Source: DASPXY01 sp038227745 (GTDB lineage Bacteria; Planctomycetota; Planctomycetia; Gemmatales; Gemmataceae). Taken from it: a stretch of 18,590 nt of DNA. The notes beneath the pieces were generated by a model that worked only from the letters and a program-made list of their open reading frames with translations, ran no database searches and was not told the DNA's origin. The stretch lies in the NCBI GenBank assembly GCA_038227745.1, contig JBBRPS010000086.1, forward strand, positions 1-18,590. The letters run 5' to 3'. Each line of letters starts with the position of its first letter. Within the stretch, counting starts at the first letter, position 1. Positions 11,156-17,549 of the stretch are shown piece after piece. The position numbers were made by a program, and so were the translations under genes.

Positions 11156-11386
11156 TCAATCGTGGTACTCCTCCGCGGTCTGGTCCACCCGCGTGGGGTT
11201 GGCCCGCCGCCGGGCGTCCTTGACGGCGCTCACGGCCACGGCGATCATGGCGGCGAGGCAAGCCGCCACGCCCACGGCGCCAGCGATCCGCTGCCCCGGA
11301 TGCGCCGAGGCACACAGCGCCACGCTCCCGGCGCCGAGGGCCGTGAGGAGGGCGAGAACCAGCAACCGGCCGATGAGTTGCAGCAC
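11156..11386 (-). CDS. Small two-span membrane protein, unknown function
   Basis: A 76-residue protein with two hydrophobic helices (about 4-26, LIGRLLVLALLTALGAGSVA, and about 33-53, IAGAVGVAACLAAMIAVAVS) and a charged C-terminal tail (KDARRRANPTRVDQTAEEYHD). The start is a GTG at 11386 with GGGAGG 8 nt upstream; the longer open frame behind it has no plausible start near a ribosome site. I do not recognise the family. It is divergent from the glycosyltransferase-like gene. The good ribosome site and membrane-protein composition make it more likely real than chance. Confidence 0.6.
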   Translation of the reverse strand: MLQLIGRLLVLALLTALGAGSVALCASAHPGQRIAGAVGVAACLAAMIAVAVSAVKDARRRANPTRVDQTAEEYHD

Positions 11387-11518
11387 AGCACACACCTCCC
11401 GGGCAGGCGGGCGGGCAACCGTCTCCAACGCTATGAGAACGCGCCAGGGGGTCAGGTGCCAGCACAAAGCGCCCGCGGCGACCCGGGCCGATTGGCCTCC
11501 TCCGGCTCGCCGCGCCCG

Positions 11519-11527
11519 TGGTAGAAT
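11519..11527 (+). promoter_or_regulatory. Possible extended -10 promoter before the glycosyltransferase-like gene
   Basis: TGG-TAGAAT (11519-11527) fits an extended -10 element (TGn followed by 5 of 6 consensus bases). No good -35 is visible at the expected spacing. If used, the leader would be about 105 nt and contain the large palindrome at 11553-11624. Confidence 0.3.
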
Positions 11528-11552
11528 CCGCGCCTCACACGAGACCTGGTTC

Positions 11553-11624
11553 CGGCGCGCCGGGGGCATCAGCCCCGGAGGAGACGCCGGGGCTCCTCCG
11601 GGGGCGTCAGCCCCCGGCGCGCCG
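11553..11624. repeat. GC-rich composite palindrome, probable extragenic repeat
   Basis: A 15-bp perfect inverted repeat (11553-11567 against 11610-11624, arms CGGCGCGCCGGGGGC and its complement) encloses smaller palindromes: GGGGC-ATCA-GCCCC, AGCCCCGG...CCGGGGCT and GGGGGC-GTCA-GCCCCC. The unit GGGGGCGTCAGCCCCC has the look of dispersed extragenic palindromes of G+C-rich planctomycete genomes, which I recall but cannot check here. It ends 14 nt before the glycosyltransferase-like start codon, so in RNA it would fold just ahead of the ribosome site. Confidence 0.65.
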
Positions 11625-11638
11625 TCGCGAGGGACACG

Positions 11639-12475
11639 ATGAACGGCAAACTGCTGGTGGCGTCCGTCTTCGTCCGCAGCGACCGCAACCCCACCTGGCT
11701 GGAGCTGCAGCGGCGCTTCCTCGCCCGGACCACCGCAGACCACGACCACGCCGTCTTCCTCAACCGCGAAGACCCGGCCCTGTTCCGCGACTGCATTCTG
11801 ATCGGCCGCAACGCCGGCGGCGCGCCCGGCAGCCAGGAGCACGCCAACGCGCTGGCGCACGTCCTCCGCTACTGCCGCGCCCACCGCTACGACAACTACC
11901 TCCTCCTCGACAGCGACTGCTTCCCCGTCCGCCCGTGGCAGGGGGACCTCGTCCGGCTGATGGGGGACTTCGCGTGCGCGGCGGCGGTGCGCGTCGAAAA
12001 CCTCGACTTGTTCCCGCACCCGTCGGCCTTCTTCATCCGCGGCGAGGCGATCCACGAGCCGTTCCTCGACTTCTCGGTCGGGCCTTGCCGCAACCTCCTC
12101 GGGCAGGAAGTGCGCGATACGGCGTGCCGCATCCCCCTGGAGCGGTGCTTCCCCCTGCTGCGTACCAACGTCTGGAACCCGCACCCGGTGCTGGCGGGCG
12201 TGTACGGCCACCTGTTCTACCACCACGGCGCGGGGTCGCGGACCGCCGAGACGCGGGCCTTGCTGGCGGGCTACTACGATCACGTCCTGCCGCCGTGCGA
12301 CCGGCCCGCCGTCGCGGACGCCCTCTACCGGGAACTGACGCGCCGGCCGGAGCGGCTGATCGCCCGTCTCGCGGGGCGCGGCCTGGTCCCGCGCCGGGGC
12401 CGGGTGTTCGCCTGGCTGCACCGGCTCGGGCGCGCCGTCCGCCGCGGGCTGCGCACGGCCGGGGACCGCCCCTGA
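11639..12475 (+). CDS. GT-A-fold glycosyltransferase-like protein
   Basis: The 278-residue product has no signal peptide and should be cytoplasmic. It opens with a beta strand (KLLVASVFVRS). At 88-96 it has LLLDSDCFP, a DxD-type metal/nucleotide-sugar motif (D91-S-D93) preceded by a hydrophobic strand, as in GT-A transferases. After it come VRVENLDLFPHPSAFFIRG (117-135) and a late GVYGHLFYHHGAGSR (188-201), where a His pair could complete the metal site. The C terminus (about 235-278) is rich in Arg and could sit at the membrane. By fold it would transfer a sugar from a nucleotide sugar; donor and acceptor are unknown. No polysaccharide cluster surrounds it. The ribosome site is only GAGGG about 6 nt before the ATG. 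A fragment of the same gene family lies at 7079-7120. Confidence 0.8.
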   Translation: MNGKLLVASVFVRSDRNPTWLELQRRFLARTTADHDHAVFLNREDPALFRDCILIGRNAGGAPGSQEHANALAHVLRYCRAHRYDNYLLLDSDCFPVRPWQGDLVRLMGDFACAAAVRVENLDLFPHPSAFFIRGEAIHEPFLDFSVGPCRNLLGQEVRDTACRIPLERCFPLLRTNVWNPHPVLAGVYGHLFYHHGAGSRTAETRALLAGYYDHVLPPCDRPAVADALYRELTRRPERLIARLAGRGLVPRRGRVFAWLHRLGRAVRRGLRTAGDRP

Positions 12476-12496
12476 GCCGGCGCCGGCGCCCCGGAT

Positions 12497-12525
12497 TTGC
12501 ACGACCGTCGATCGCGACCTATGCT
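12497..12525 (+). promoter_or_regulatory. Candidate promoter of the 84-residue protein gene
   Basis: TTGCAC (12497-12502) and TATGCT (12520-12525) are 17 nt apart, about 80 nt before the ATG at 12607. The -35 hexamer and spacing are the same as in the candidate promoter at 3029-3001. Confidence 0.35.
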
Positions 12526-12606
12526 TCAGGAACAGGCCGCGACCTCCGGTTCGGTCCCCCGAGGTTGCCGCTGCCCGATACCCTTTCCACTGAGGTGACA
12601 CGGAAC

Positions 12607-12861
12607 ATGCGCGGGAACGCAACCTGTACGGCGACGAAGGTGCTCGGCTTCGGTGTCCTGGCCGTCATCCTGGGCTTTGGCGTGCTGAGCTGGAACAAGT
12701 ACGTCAAGAGCCGTCCGGGCGGGATTCCCGCGGTCACGAAGGCCCCGCTGCGGGCGCCGTCGGCGCCCACCGGGGAGTTCCGGGCAACGGGCAAGGTCGA
12801 TTACTCCAACCCGAACAGGCCAATCGAGCAGGTCACCTACCAGAAGCGCGCGACGCGCTGA
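12607..12861 (+). CDS. Small single-span membrane protein, unknown function
   Basis: The 84-residue product has one hydrophobic helix (about 12-28, VLGFGVLAVILGFGVLS) followed by a basic, Pro-rich tail (NKYVKSRPGG...) likely outside the membrane. It ends with a segment rich in Asn/Pro and charged residues (DYSNPNRPIEQVTYQKRATR). I do not recognise the family. The ribosome site is weak (GAGG about 12 nt upstream of the ATG). Codon use is G/C-ending as in the neighbours. It stands alone, with a GC-rich stem-loop 40 nt after its stop. Confidence 0.65.
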   Translation: MRGNATCTATKVLGFGVLAVILGFGVLSWNKYVKSRPGGIPAVTKAPLRAPSAPTGEFRATGKVDYSNPNRPIEQVTYQKRATR

Positions 12862-12893
12862 ACCCCCGCGAAGAAACTACCTCCAGGTGAGCG

Positions 12894-12928
12894 CCGGACT
12901 GCCGGGCCGCAAGGCCCGGCGGTTCCGG
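12894..12928 (+). terminator. GC-rich stem-loop after the 84-residue protein gene
   Basis: An 8-bp perfect stem GCCGGGCC/GGCCCGGC with a GCAA tetraloop (12901-12920) is flanked by a second CCGG pair (12894-12897, 12925-12928). It starts about 33 nt after the stop codon. No T-run follows, so it is a likely RNA hairpin and possible terminator. Confidence 0.5.
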
Positions 12929-13176
12929 TGCTGGTTCCCTCTCCTCTCCAGGGGCGACCCGCCCCAACTCCTGCCACCGCTTCTGCCAGAACACCTGCCT
13001 GACTAATCACTTGCAACGAGCGCGGCTGACACAGCCGTGGCACGCCCGTGTCAAGTTGGCCCTCCGGGGCGTGCGCCGATGCCTTTGGGCGACAGCGGCA
13101 CCCCAGCCACACCACCGTCCCCAACACGTCGCTTGACTCCGCACCAGAGATCCGCGGAGCAAACTTCCCTGGCCTC
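12929..13176. other. Intergenic stretch without recognisable gene
   Basis: Together with the stem-loop and promoter this makes a gap of about 418 bp between genes. I see no ribosome-site-plus-ORF pair and no repeat. On the minus strand about 12950-13016 reads a short peptide-like stretch (VRQVFWQKRWQELG) without start or ribosome site; it may be chance or gene debris. Confidence 0.4.
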
Positions 13177-13223
13177 TTGACAGCGCAAAGCCGTTTGCAT
13201 AGGATCGGCTTTGCGATTAGAAT
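13177..13223 (+). promoter_or_regulatory. Consensus-like promoter(s) of the DUF1559 operon
   Basis: A perfect TTGACA (13177-13182) is followed after 17 nt by TAGGAT (13200-13205). A second overlapping pair, TTGCAT (13195-13200) and TAGAAT (13218-13223), also has 17-nt spacing. The block 13190-13260 is the most A+T-rich in the window, and the ATG lies at 13280. Two staggered start sites are possible. Confidence 0.6.
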
Positions 13224-13279
13224 AGGGTGTCCTAATAATAAAACTAGGAAAGCCTATGAGCTGGTAGAGGAGGACCTAA

Positions 13280-14278
13280 ATGCGCCGCACTCCTGTCCGT
13301 TCCGCGTTCACGCTGATCGAATTGCTGGTGGTGATCGCCATCATCGCCGTCCTGATCGGGCTGCTGCTGCCTGCCGTGCAGAAGGTGCGTGAGGCCGCCG
13401 CACGCACCCAGTGCCAGAACAACCTCAAGCAGATCGGCCTGGCCCTGCACAACTACCACGACAGCCACAGTCGCTTCCCGCCGGGCTACCTCAGCCAGCC
13501 CGACAACCCCGCGATGGGGCCTGTCGATCCGGAGTTCAACGACGCGGGACCGGGCTGGGGCTGGCTGACGCTCTTGCTGCCCCACGTCGAGCAGGCTCCC
13601 CTGTATCGGTCGCTCAACCTGAACCTGCCCTGCTACCACCCCGCCAACGCCACCGCCATCCGCACGCCGGTGACTCTCTTCCGCTGCCCGTCCGACTTCG
13701 GGGGCGGCAACCCGGCTTACGGCGACACGGTGAACGTGGTGGACATCAACAACAACACCCTGGCGGTCTTCGGCCGGTCGAACTACGTCCACAGCGTCGG
13801 GCCAAGCACTCTGTGGTGCAGTTGGCCGGTCACCATACAACCGAACGGGGCCATGTATCGCAACAGCGCGACCCGGGTCGCGGACGTGACGGACGGCCTG
13901 AGCAACACGGTCTTCGCGGGGGAGCGGTCGTCGAACTTGGCGGACAGTGTGTGGCCCGGTGCCGTTCCCAAAGCGACGCACTTCGCCTGGCCGCCCTTCG
14001 CCAGCGTCGGGACCGGCGGCATCAACAGACCTTATGACGGCCCGGGCGCTTTTGTCGGGGCGCACGGCGGACCCTGCCCTTATGAAGACCCGGTCCTCAT
14101 CCACCCGCCGAACAGTCCAGCGGGCCACAGCGACCAGATGCAATCCATGCACCCCGGCGGGATCAACATCCTGCTGGGTGACGGCGCCGTGCGGTTCTAT
14201 AGCGATAGCCACAGGCTGTCCACCTGGGCAGCCCTGATCAGCCGCAACGGCGGGGAGGTGATCGATGAGGATTACTAA
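13280..14278 (+). CDS. DUF1559 prepilin-like surface protein
   Basis: The 332-residue protein begins with a type IV prepilin-type signal: short basic leader, then A9/F10 in SAFTLIELLVVIAIIAVLIG, the motif cleaved and N-methylated by prepilin peptidase. The helix continues into the DUF1559 signature QCQNNLKQIGLALHNYHD (about 44-61) and FPPGY. The C-terminal part holds the family's GGINILLGDGAVRFYSDS strand pair (about 292-309). Planctomycetes carry many DUF1559 copies, thought to form pseudopilin-like envelope or secreted structures; a specific role is unknown. GGAGGA lies 5 nt before the ATG. Its stop overlaps the next gene by 14 nt, so the two are translationally linked. A paralogue lies on the minus strand at 16406-17302. 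Confidence 0.96.
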   Translation: MRRTPVRSAFTLIELLVVIAIIAVLIGLLLPAVQKVREAAARTQCQNNLKQIGLALHNYHDSHSRFPPGYLSQPDNPAMGPVDPEFNDAGPGWGWLTLLLPHVEQAPLYRSLNLNLPCYHPANATAIRTPVTLFRCPSDFGGGNPAYGDTVNVVDINNNTLAVFGRSNYVHSVGPSTLWCSWPVTIQPNGAMYRNSATRVADVTDGLSNTVFAGERSSNLADSVWPGAVPKATHFAWPPFASVGTGGINRPYDGPGAFVGAHGGPCPYEDPVLIHPPNSPAGHSDQMQSMHPGGINILLGDGAVRFYSDSHRLSTWAALISRNGGEVIDEDY

Positions 14279-15089
14279 CCCGGTGCGGGGGATGGGCAGG
14301 CGGCCGCTTCTGTACCTCGGGATCCCTCTGACGGCCCTCTGCCTGGGGGCCCTGGCCTGGGTCGTCGCGCGCCCCAAACCGCCGGAGGCCGACCGACCCG
14401 GCAGGGCGGCGCAGCCGCAGGCGGCCGGCAAGCATTTCACCGGGAAGGTGCATTTCGACGTGCTGGCGAAGCTGCTGGCCGACGACCGTCGCGGTGCGTC
14501 GGCGGACGAGTGGTTGCGGGAACTGGCCGACCCCAGCGTACCGTTCCGGGTCGAGACGCACAGCCACCCGCTGCTCGATCGGCCCGCTCCCGACTTCACC
14601 CTGCGCGACCACCGCGGTCGGCCCTGGAGTCTGCGCGCGCAACGCGCGCGGGGGCCGGTGGTCCTGGTCTTCTACCTCGGGTATGCCTGCAATCTCTGCG
14701 TCCACGACTTGTTCGAGTTGAACGCCGATCTCGAGCGTTTCCGCAGCCTGGGAGCGGAGGTGGTCGCCGTCAGCGGCGACGCACCGGACCTCACCCGGCA
14801 GCGCTTCGAGCGCTACGGGGCCTTCGGCTTCCCGGTCCTGTCCGACCCCGGCCATGGGGTGGCCCGTTCCTATGGCACGTTCCGGCCCGCGGCAGCGTCG
14901 GAGCCGACGGAGGTCCTGCACGCAACCTTCCTCGTCGGGCGGGCGGGACAGGTCCATTGGGCCAGGTACGGCGACACGCCGTTTCGGAACAACAAGGCGC
15001 TGCTGTACGAACTGGCCCGGCGGGAGGAGAAGTTGCCCCGGTCCGAGGCCACAGTCCGGGCCGGAGGAAAGGAGCCGGGAACGCGATGA
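14265..15089 (+). CDS. Membrane-anchored redoxin (AhpC/TSA-like, CxxC) protein
   Basis: The 274-residue product has a basic N terminus, one membrane span (about 14-35) and a linker, then a thioredoxin-fold domain from about 103: APDFTLRDHRGRPWSL, PVVLVFYLGYACNLCVHDLF with C142-N-L-C145, LGAEVVAVSGD, FGFPVLSDP. In peroxiredoxins the position of C145 is the peroxidatic Cys, and C142 replaces the usual Thr, so this may act as a thiol-disulfide reductase or an atypical peroxiredoxin outside the cytoplasm. The ATG at 14265 has GGGGAGGTG 4 nt upstream and lies inside the DUF1559 gene end; the stop overlaps the next start as ATGA. Placement in a DUF1559 operon suggests a role in the oxidation or folding of exported proteins, which is inference. 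Confidence 0.88.
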   Translation: MRITNPVRGMGRRPLLYLGIPLTALCLGALAWVVARPKPPEADRPGRAAQPQAAGKHFTGKVHFDVLAKLLADDRRGASADEWLRELADPSVPFRVETHSHPLLDRPAPDFTLRDHRGRPWSLRAQRARGPVVLVFYLGYACNLCVHDLFELNADLERFRSLGAEVVAVSGDAPDLTRQRFERYGAFGFPVLSDPGHGVARSYGTFRPAAASEPTEVLHATFLVGRAGQVHWARYGDTPFRNNKALLYELARREEKLPRSEATVRAGGKEPGTR

Positions 15090-15406
15090 GAACGATCCGC
15101 CTTGGGGGCGTCTTGCTGGTCCTGGCCGTGCTCACTTCGGGATGCCGTACACCGACTCAGGAGGAGCGGGACAACCGCCGCCTGGTGGACGCCATCCTCA
15201 CCGCCATCACGATAAAGAACGCCCGGTTGGTGGAGGACAACGCCAGGCGGTTGGACAGGCGACACGACGCCGGCCAGCTCACGGACGAGCAGTACCAGGG
15301 CCTACGGGCGGTGATCCAGAAGGCCCGCGCGCGCGACTGGGCCGGGGCCGAGAGGGCCGGCTACGAGTTCCGCAAGCAACACCCTTTCGTCCGGGAGGGG
15401 CAGTAA
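15086..15406 (+). CDS. Small lipoprotein, unknown function
   Basis: The 106-residue protein starts with a lipoprotein signal (MRTIRLGGVLLVLAVLTSGC; lipobox LTSG-C20). The mature part is charged and helical (VDAILTAITIKNARLVEDNA, then DEQYQGLRAVIQKARARDWA), with no family I can name. The ATG overlaps the redoxin stop in an ATGA junction, and AAGGAG lies about 11 nt upstream, so it is the third gene of the DUF1559 operon. It is probably tethered to a membrane in the same compartment as the redoxin. The 3' end overlaps the convergent ORF at 15361-15867 by 46 nt. Confidence 0.85.
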   Translation: MRTIRLGGVLLVLAVLTSGCRTPTQEERDNRRLVDAILTAITIKNARLVEDNARRLDRRHDAGQLTDEQYQGLRAVIQKARARDWAGAERAGYEFRKQHPFVREGQ

Positions 15407-15867
15407 GGCGAGCGGCCGGTGCTGGTTTCTCCCCTCGCCCCTGTACGCGGGGGAGAGGGGTCGGGGGTGAGGGGGCAGTGCCGGCAGGGGTGGCGCGAGC
15501 GCGAAACGGCAAGCCAGGCGCGCGCCGCCGGCACAGCGCGCCTGGCCGGGCGAACGACCGCATGCGTCGGACTGTCGGGCAGGAGTTCCAGACCGGCGGC
15601 GAAAGCCGCCTGTTGAAAAGCGCCGGTGCCGGTCGTGAAGCAGCAGGGGTTGTTGCTCCCCTGCCCTCCGAGCCGCTTTGGGATGCGAAAGATGGGCAGG
15701 TCGCGCCACCGTGGTGCCACGGACATCCCTTTGTGGTTTACGACCGCGTTGTCCTGGTCATCCACGTCGATGTCCGTCTCCAGGCGAATGCCCTGGGCAT
15801 TCGCAGCACGATCGACGGTCGGCAGGCCGTCCTCGTCTCTTCGCATCGCCCGGAACACCTGCGGCAT
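15361..15867 (-). CDS. Uncharacterised protein, possibly Tse2-like toxin family, with chimeric C terminus
   Basis: The 168-residue frame starts MPQVFRAMRRDEDGLPTVDR with GGAG 6 nt before the ATG. Residues 1-107 look like a real compact domain (GMSVAP at 47-52, WRDLPIFRIPKRL at 54-66, a Cys pair at 75-76, GLELLPDSPTH at 92-102). I recall planctomycete proteins of this pattern, some labelled Tse2-type ADP-ribosyltransferase toxin; the link is tentative and no catalytic residue can be assigned. From about 108 the sequence turns into Arg/Ala- and Cys-rich text. It is encoded by a stem-loop (15513-15546) and a palindromic repeat (PLTPDPSPPRTGARGE is the repeat read in translation). The native C terminus is therefore probably lost or out of frame. 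It could be a decaying gene. Confidence 0.5.
   Translation of the reverse strand: MPQVFRAMRRDEDGLPTVDRAANAQGIRLETDIDVDDQDNAVVNHKGMSVAPRWRDLPIFRIPKRLGGQGSNNPCCFTTGTGAFQQAAFAAGLELLPDSPTHAVVRPARRAVPAARAWLAVSRSRHPCRHCPLTPDPSPPRTGARGETSTGRSPYCPSRTKGCCLRNS
15428..15475. repeat. Extragenic palindromic repeat (C/G-rich)
   Basis: CCCCTCGCCCC and its near-complement GGGGGAGAGGGG flank TGTACGC (15431-15460), followed by TCGGGGGTGAGGGG. Read in translation it gives the PLSP/RGEG-type peptides often seen where such dispersed repeats are mistaken for coding sequence. It lies 22 nt after the lipoprotein stop and may also end transcription there. Confidence 0.55.
15513..15546. terminator. Strong stem-loop between convergent genes
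   Basis: A perfect 11-bp inverted repeat, GCCAGGCGCGC (15513-15523) and GCGCGCCTGGC (15536-15546), has a 12-nt loop. It lies between the lipoprotein operon and the leftward gene, and could stop transcription from either side. No T-run is present. Confidence 0.4.
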
Positions 15868-15984
15868 GTTCGACTCCGCAGCCGCGTCCTGATGCCTCCG
15901 GTTATGATACCAGCCGCTGGGGCCGCTGTCGTCGGCAGCCGTCCGCGACGATGGGACGAATGACGCGCTGCTGGAGTTGACGAG

Positions 15985-16362
15985 TCAGCGCACGGCGGCC
16001 TTGGCCGCGGCGGCCGGGTCGATCTGCTTCAGGCTGCGGGCGGCGGCCTTACGGACGCTCGGCTCGCGGTCGCGCAGCCGCGCCAGCAGAGAGGGTACGG
16101 CCCCCCTGGCCGCCGGGCCGAACTGCCCCAGTGCCCGGGCCGCGTCGCGGCGCACGTAGGTGTCCTGGTCCTTCAGGGCCTCCGTCAGGACGGGGACCAC
16201 CGCCTCCCCCTCGCCGGCGCGGCCCTGCAGGGCGTGGACGGCGTGCAGGCGCTTCAGCGGATCGGGGTCTTTCGCCTCCGCCTGCCAGTCGGCCGTCGAT
16301 TTCCCACAGCCGAGGGCGAACAGCAGGAAGCAGCAGGGGTACAGGCGTCTGAGGGCGGACAT
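15985..16362 (-). CDS. HEAT-repeat lipoprotein
   Basis: The 125-residue product starts MSALRRLYPCCFLLFALGC with a lipobox ending at C19, so it should be lipid-anchored. The mature part is helical HEAT/PBS-type repeats: DPLKRLHAVHALQGRAGEGE, AVVPVLTEALKDQDTYVRRD, AARALGQFGPAARGAVPSLL and ARLRDREPSVRKAAARSLKQ. That is about three units, usually a protein-binding surface. I chose the ATG at 16362 because it starts the lipoprotein signal and has GGGGGAA just upstream; the longer frame from 16434 would bury it. It begins 43 nt after the second DUF1559 gene and is likely cotranscribed. Confidence 0.85.
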   Translation of the reverse strand: MSALRRLYPCCFLLFALGCGKSTADWQAEAKDPDPLKRLHAVHALQGRAGEGEAVVPVLTEALKDQDTYVRRDAARALGQFGPAARGAVPSLLARLRDREPSVRKAAARSLKQIDPAAAAKAAVR

Positions 16363-16405
16363 GGCTTCCCCCGGCGTTCGCTCGCATCCTGGGTGCAAAG
16401 GCCTC

Positions 16406-17302
16406 TCAGAAGTCTCCGAGCGGGTTCCCGTCATTGCGACTCAGGAGGTTCTCGTAAACGATCCCGTCGATGGAACCGTAGATCATGCGCACCGAGCCGT
16501 CCCCGAAGACGAAGTTCGCCCCGCCGGTGTGGGTGCTGTAAAATACGTCCGCATCCCAGAGTTGCGGGTCGTTCGGCAGGTGCGTCCGGCTGCCGTGGCC
16601 CAGGACCAGGGCCGGGGCATACTCCGCGTTGCCGATCGGATCGGGGGACTGGTCCGCGGTGACCAGGCCGCCCGGGACGGCCCCCGTCCATGTCGTCCGC
16701 GAGTGGCCGCTGTTGCGCTCCCCGACGAACAGCGTGTTACTGAGGCCGTCCGTGATGTCGGCGGTGCGCAAGGCGGTGTTCCGCAGGAACGGCCCCGTGT
16801 TGTTGCCGGGGTAGAAGCTGGTCTCCTTGACGCCGTTCACCGCGGTGTAGTTGCCGTGCGCGACCACGACGGCGGTGTTGTAGACGGGGAACGTCGGCAG
16901 CTCCTGGTCCGCGGGGCACAGGAACACCGGCAGGATGGTCCGGCAGATCGCGCTGGCCCCCACGTTCTGGCTGAAGTTGATCCGGTTGAACACGGGAGTC
17001 TGTTCCAGGTCGGGGAGGATGAACGCGGCCCAACCCCACCCCGGCCCCTGGTCCAGGCTGGCGTCGGAGTTGGGGTCGGGGTTCCGGTCGGTATACCCGG
17101 GCGGGAAGCGCTTCATGCGGTCGTGGTAGTTGTGCAGGGCCAGGCCGATCTGCTTGAGGTTGTTCTGACACTGGGCGCGGGCCGCCGCGTCGCGCACCTT
17201 CTGCACGGCGGGCAAGAGCAGGCCGATAAGGATCGCAATAATGGCGATCACCACCAGCAACTCGATCAGCGTGAACGCGGGACGAGAAGACCGGCATCGC
17301 AT
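16406..17302 (-). CDS. DUF1559 prepilin-like surface protein (second copy)
   Basis: The 298-residue protein has the prepilin-type start MRCRSSRPAFTLIELLVVI (processing between A9 and F10), a long helix, and CQNNLKQIGLALHNYHD (about 44-60) followed by FPPGYTDRN. Its C-terminal signature is GGANFVFGDGSVRMIYGSID (about 263-282). It is nearly identical to the copy at 13280-14278 over the first 60 residues and diverges afterwards, as is usual for this family. GGAGAGA lies 7 nt before the ATG. It heads a leftward operon with the HEAT lipoprotein. Confidence 0.95.
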   Translation of the reverse strand: MRCRSSRPAFTLIELLVVIAIIAILIGLLLPAVQKVRDAAARAQCQNNLKQIGLALHNYHDRMKRFPPGYTDRNPDPNSDASLDQGPGWGWAAFILPDLEQTPVFNRINFSQNVGASAICRTILPVFLCPADQELPTFPVYNTAVVVAHGNYTAVNGVKETSFYPGNNTGPFLRNTALRTADITDGLSNTLFVGERNSGHSRTTWTGAVPGGLVTADQSPDPIGNAEYAPALVLGHGSRTHLPNDPQLWDADVFYSTHTGGANFVFGDGSVRMIYGSIDGIVYENLLSRNDGNPLGDF

Positions 17303-17346
17303 GGCAAACTCTCTCCGGGCGGGCCTAGTATAACAACGTATTACAG

Positions 17347-17375
17347 ACTTTACGCGCGGGGAACGGATGCGTCAA
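17347..17375 (-). promoter_or_regulatory. Promoter of the second DUF1559 operon
   Basis: On the minus strand TTGACG (17375-17370) and TAAAGT (17352-17347) are 17 nt apart, in an A+T-rich pocket about 45 nt before the ATG at 17302. TATACT (5 of 6 -10 bases) also occurs downstream at about 17328-17333 but lacks a matching -35. Confidence 0.45.
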
Positions 17376-17549
17376 GGACAGGTTTGAAAAAATGCGTCCG
17401 GCCGTGGCTGTGGGACCTGAGGCCGCGCGTCTACCTCGTCTACGCCTGCAAGTTCCGCAAGCGCGGCCCTGGCTGATCTGGAGCCGGGGCAGCGAGCTCG
17501 GTTAGAGTGGTGGCTGCCCAAGGCTCGATGGAGGCAAGGAAGCGTTGAC

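Noticed and set aside
11106..11465. 119-codon minus-strand frame overlapping the 76-residue membrane protein
   Set aside because: It is shifted relative to the hydrophobic frame that has the GGGAGG site. It is Arg/Gly/Pro-rich without ribosome site.
11518..12861. 447-codon plus-strand frame joining the glycosyltransferase region to the small protein at 12607
   Set aside because: Up to about 12600 it is an out-of-frame Arg/Pro-rich reading of the glycosyltransferase-like gene. Only the last 84 codons, with their own ATG, look like a protein.
12837..13127. 96-codon minus-strand frame in the gap before the DUF1559 operon
   Set aside because: It overlaps the stem-loop at 12894-12928 and the end of the 84-residue gene, and shows no ribosome site or recognisable domain. 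A peptide-like stretch in another frame (VRQVFWQKRWQELG) is too short to call.
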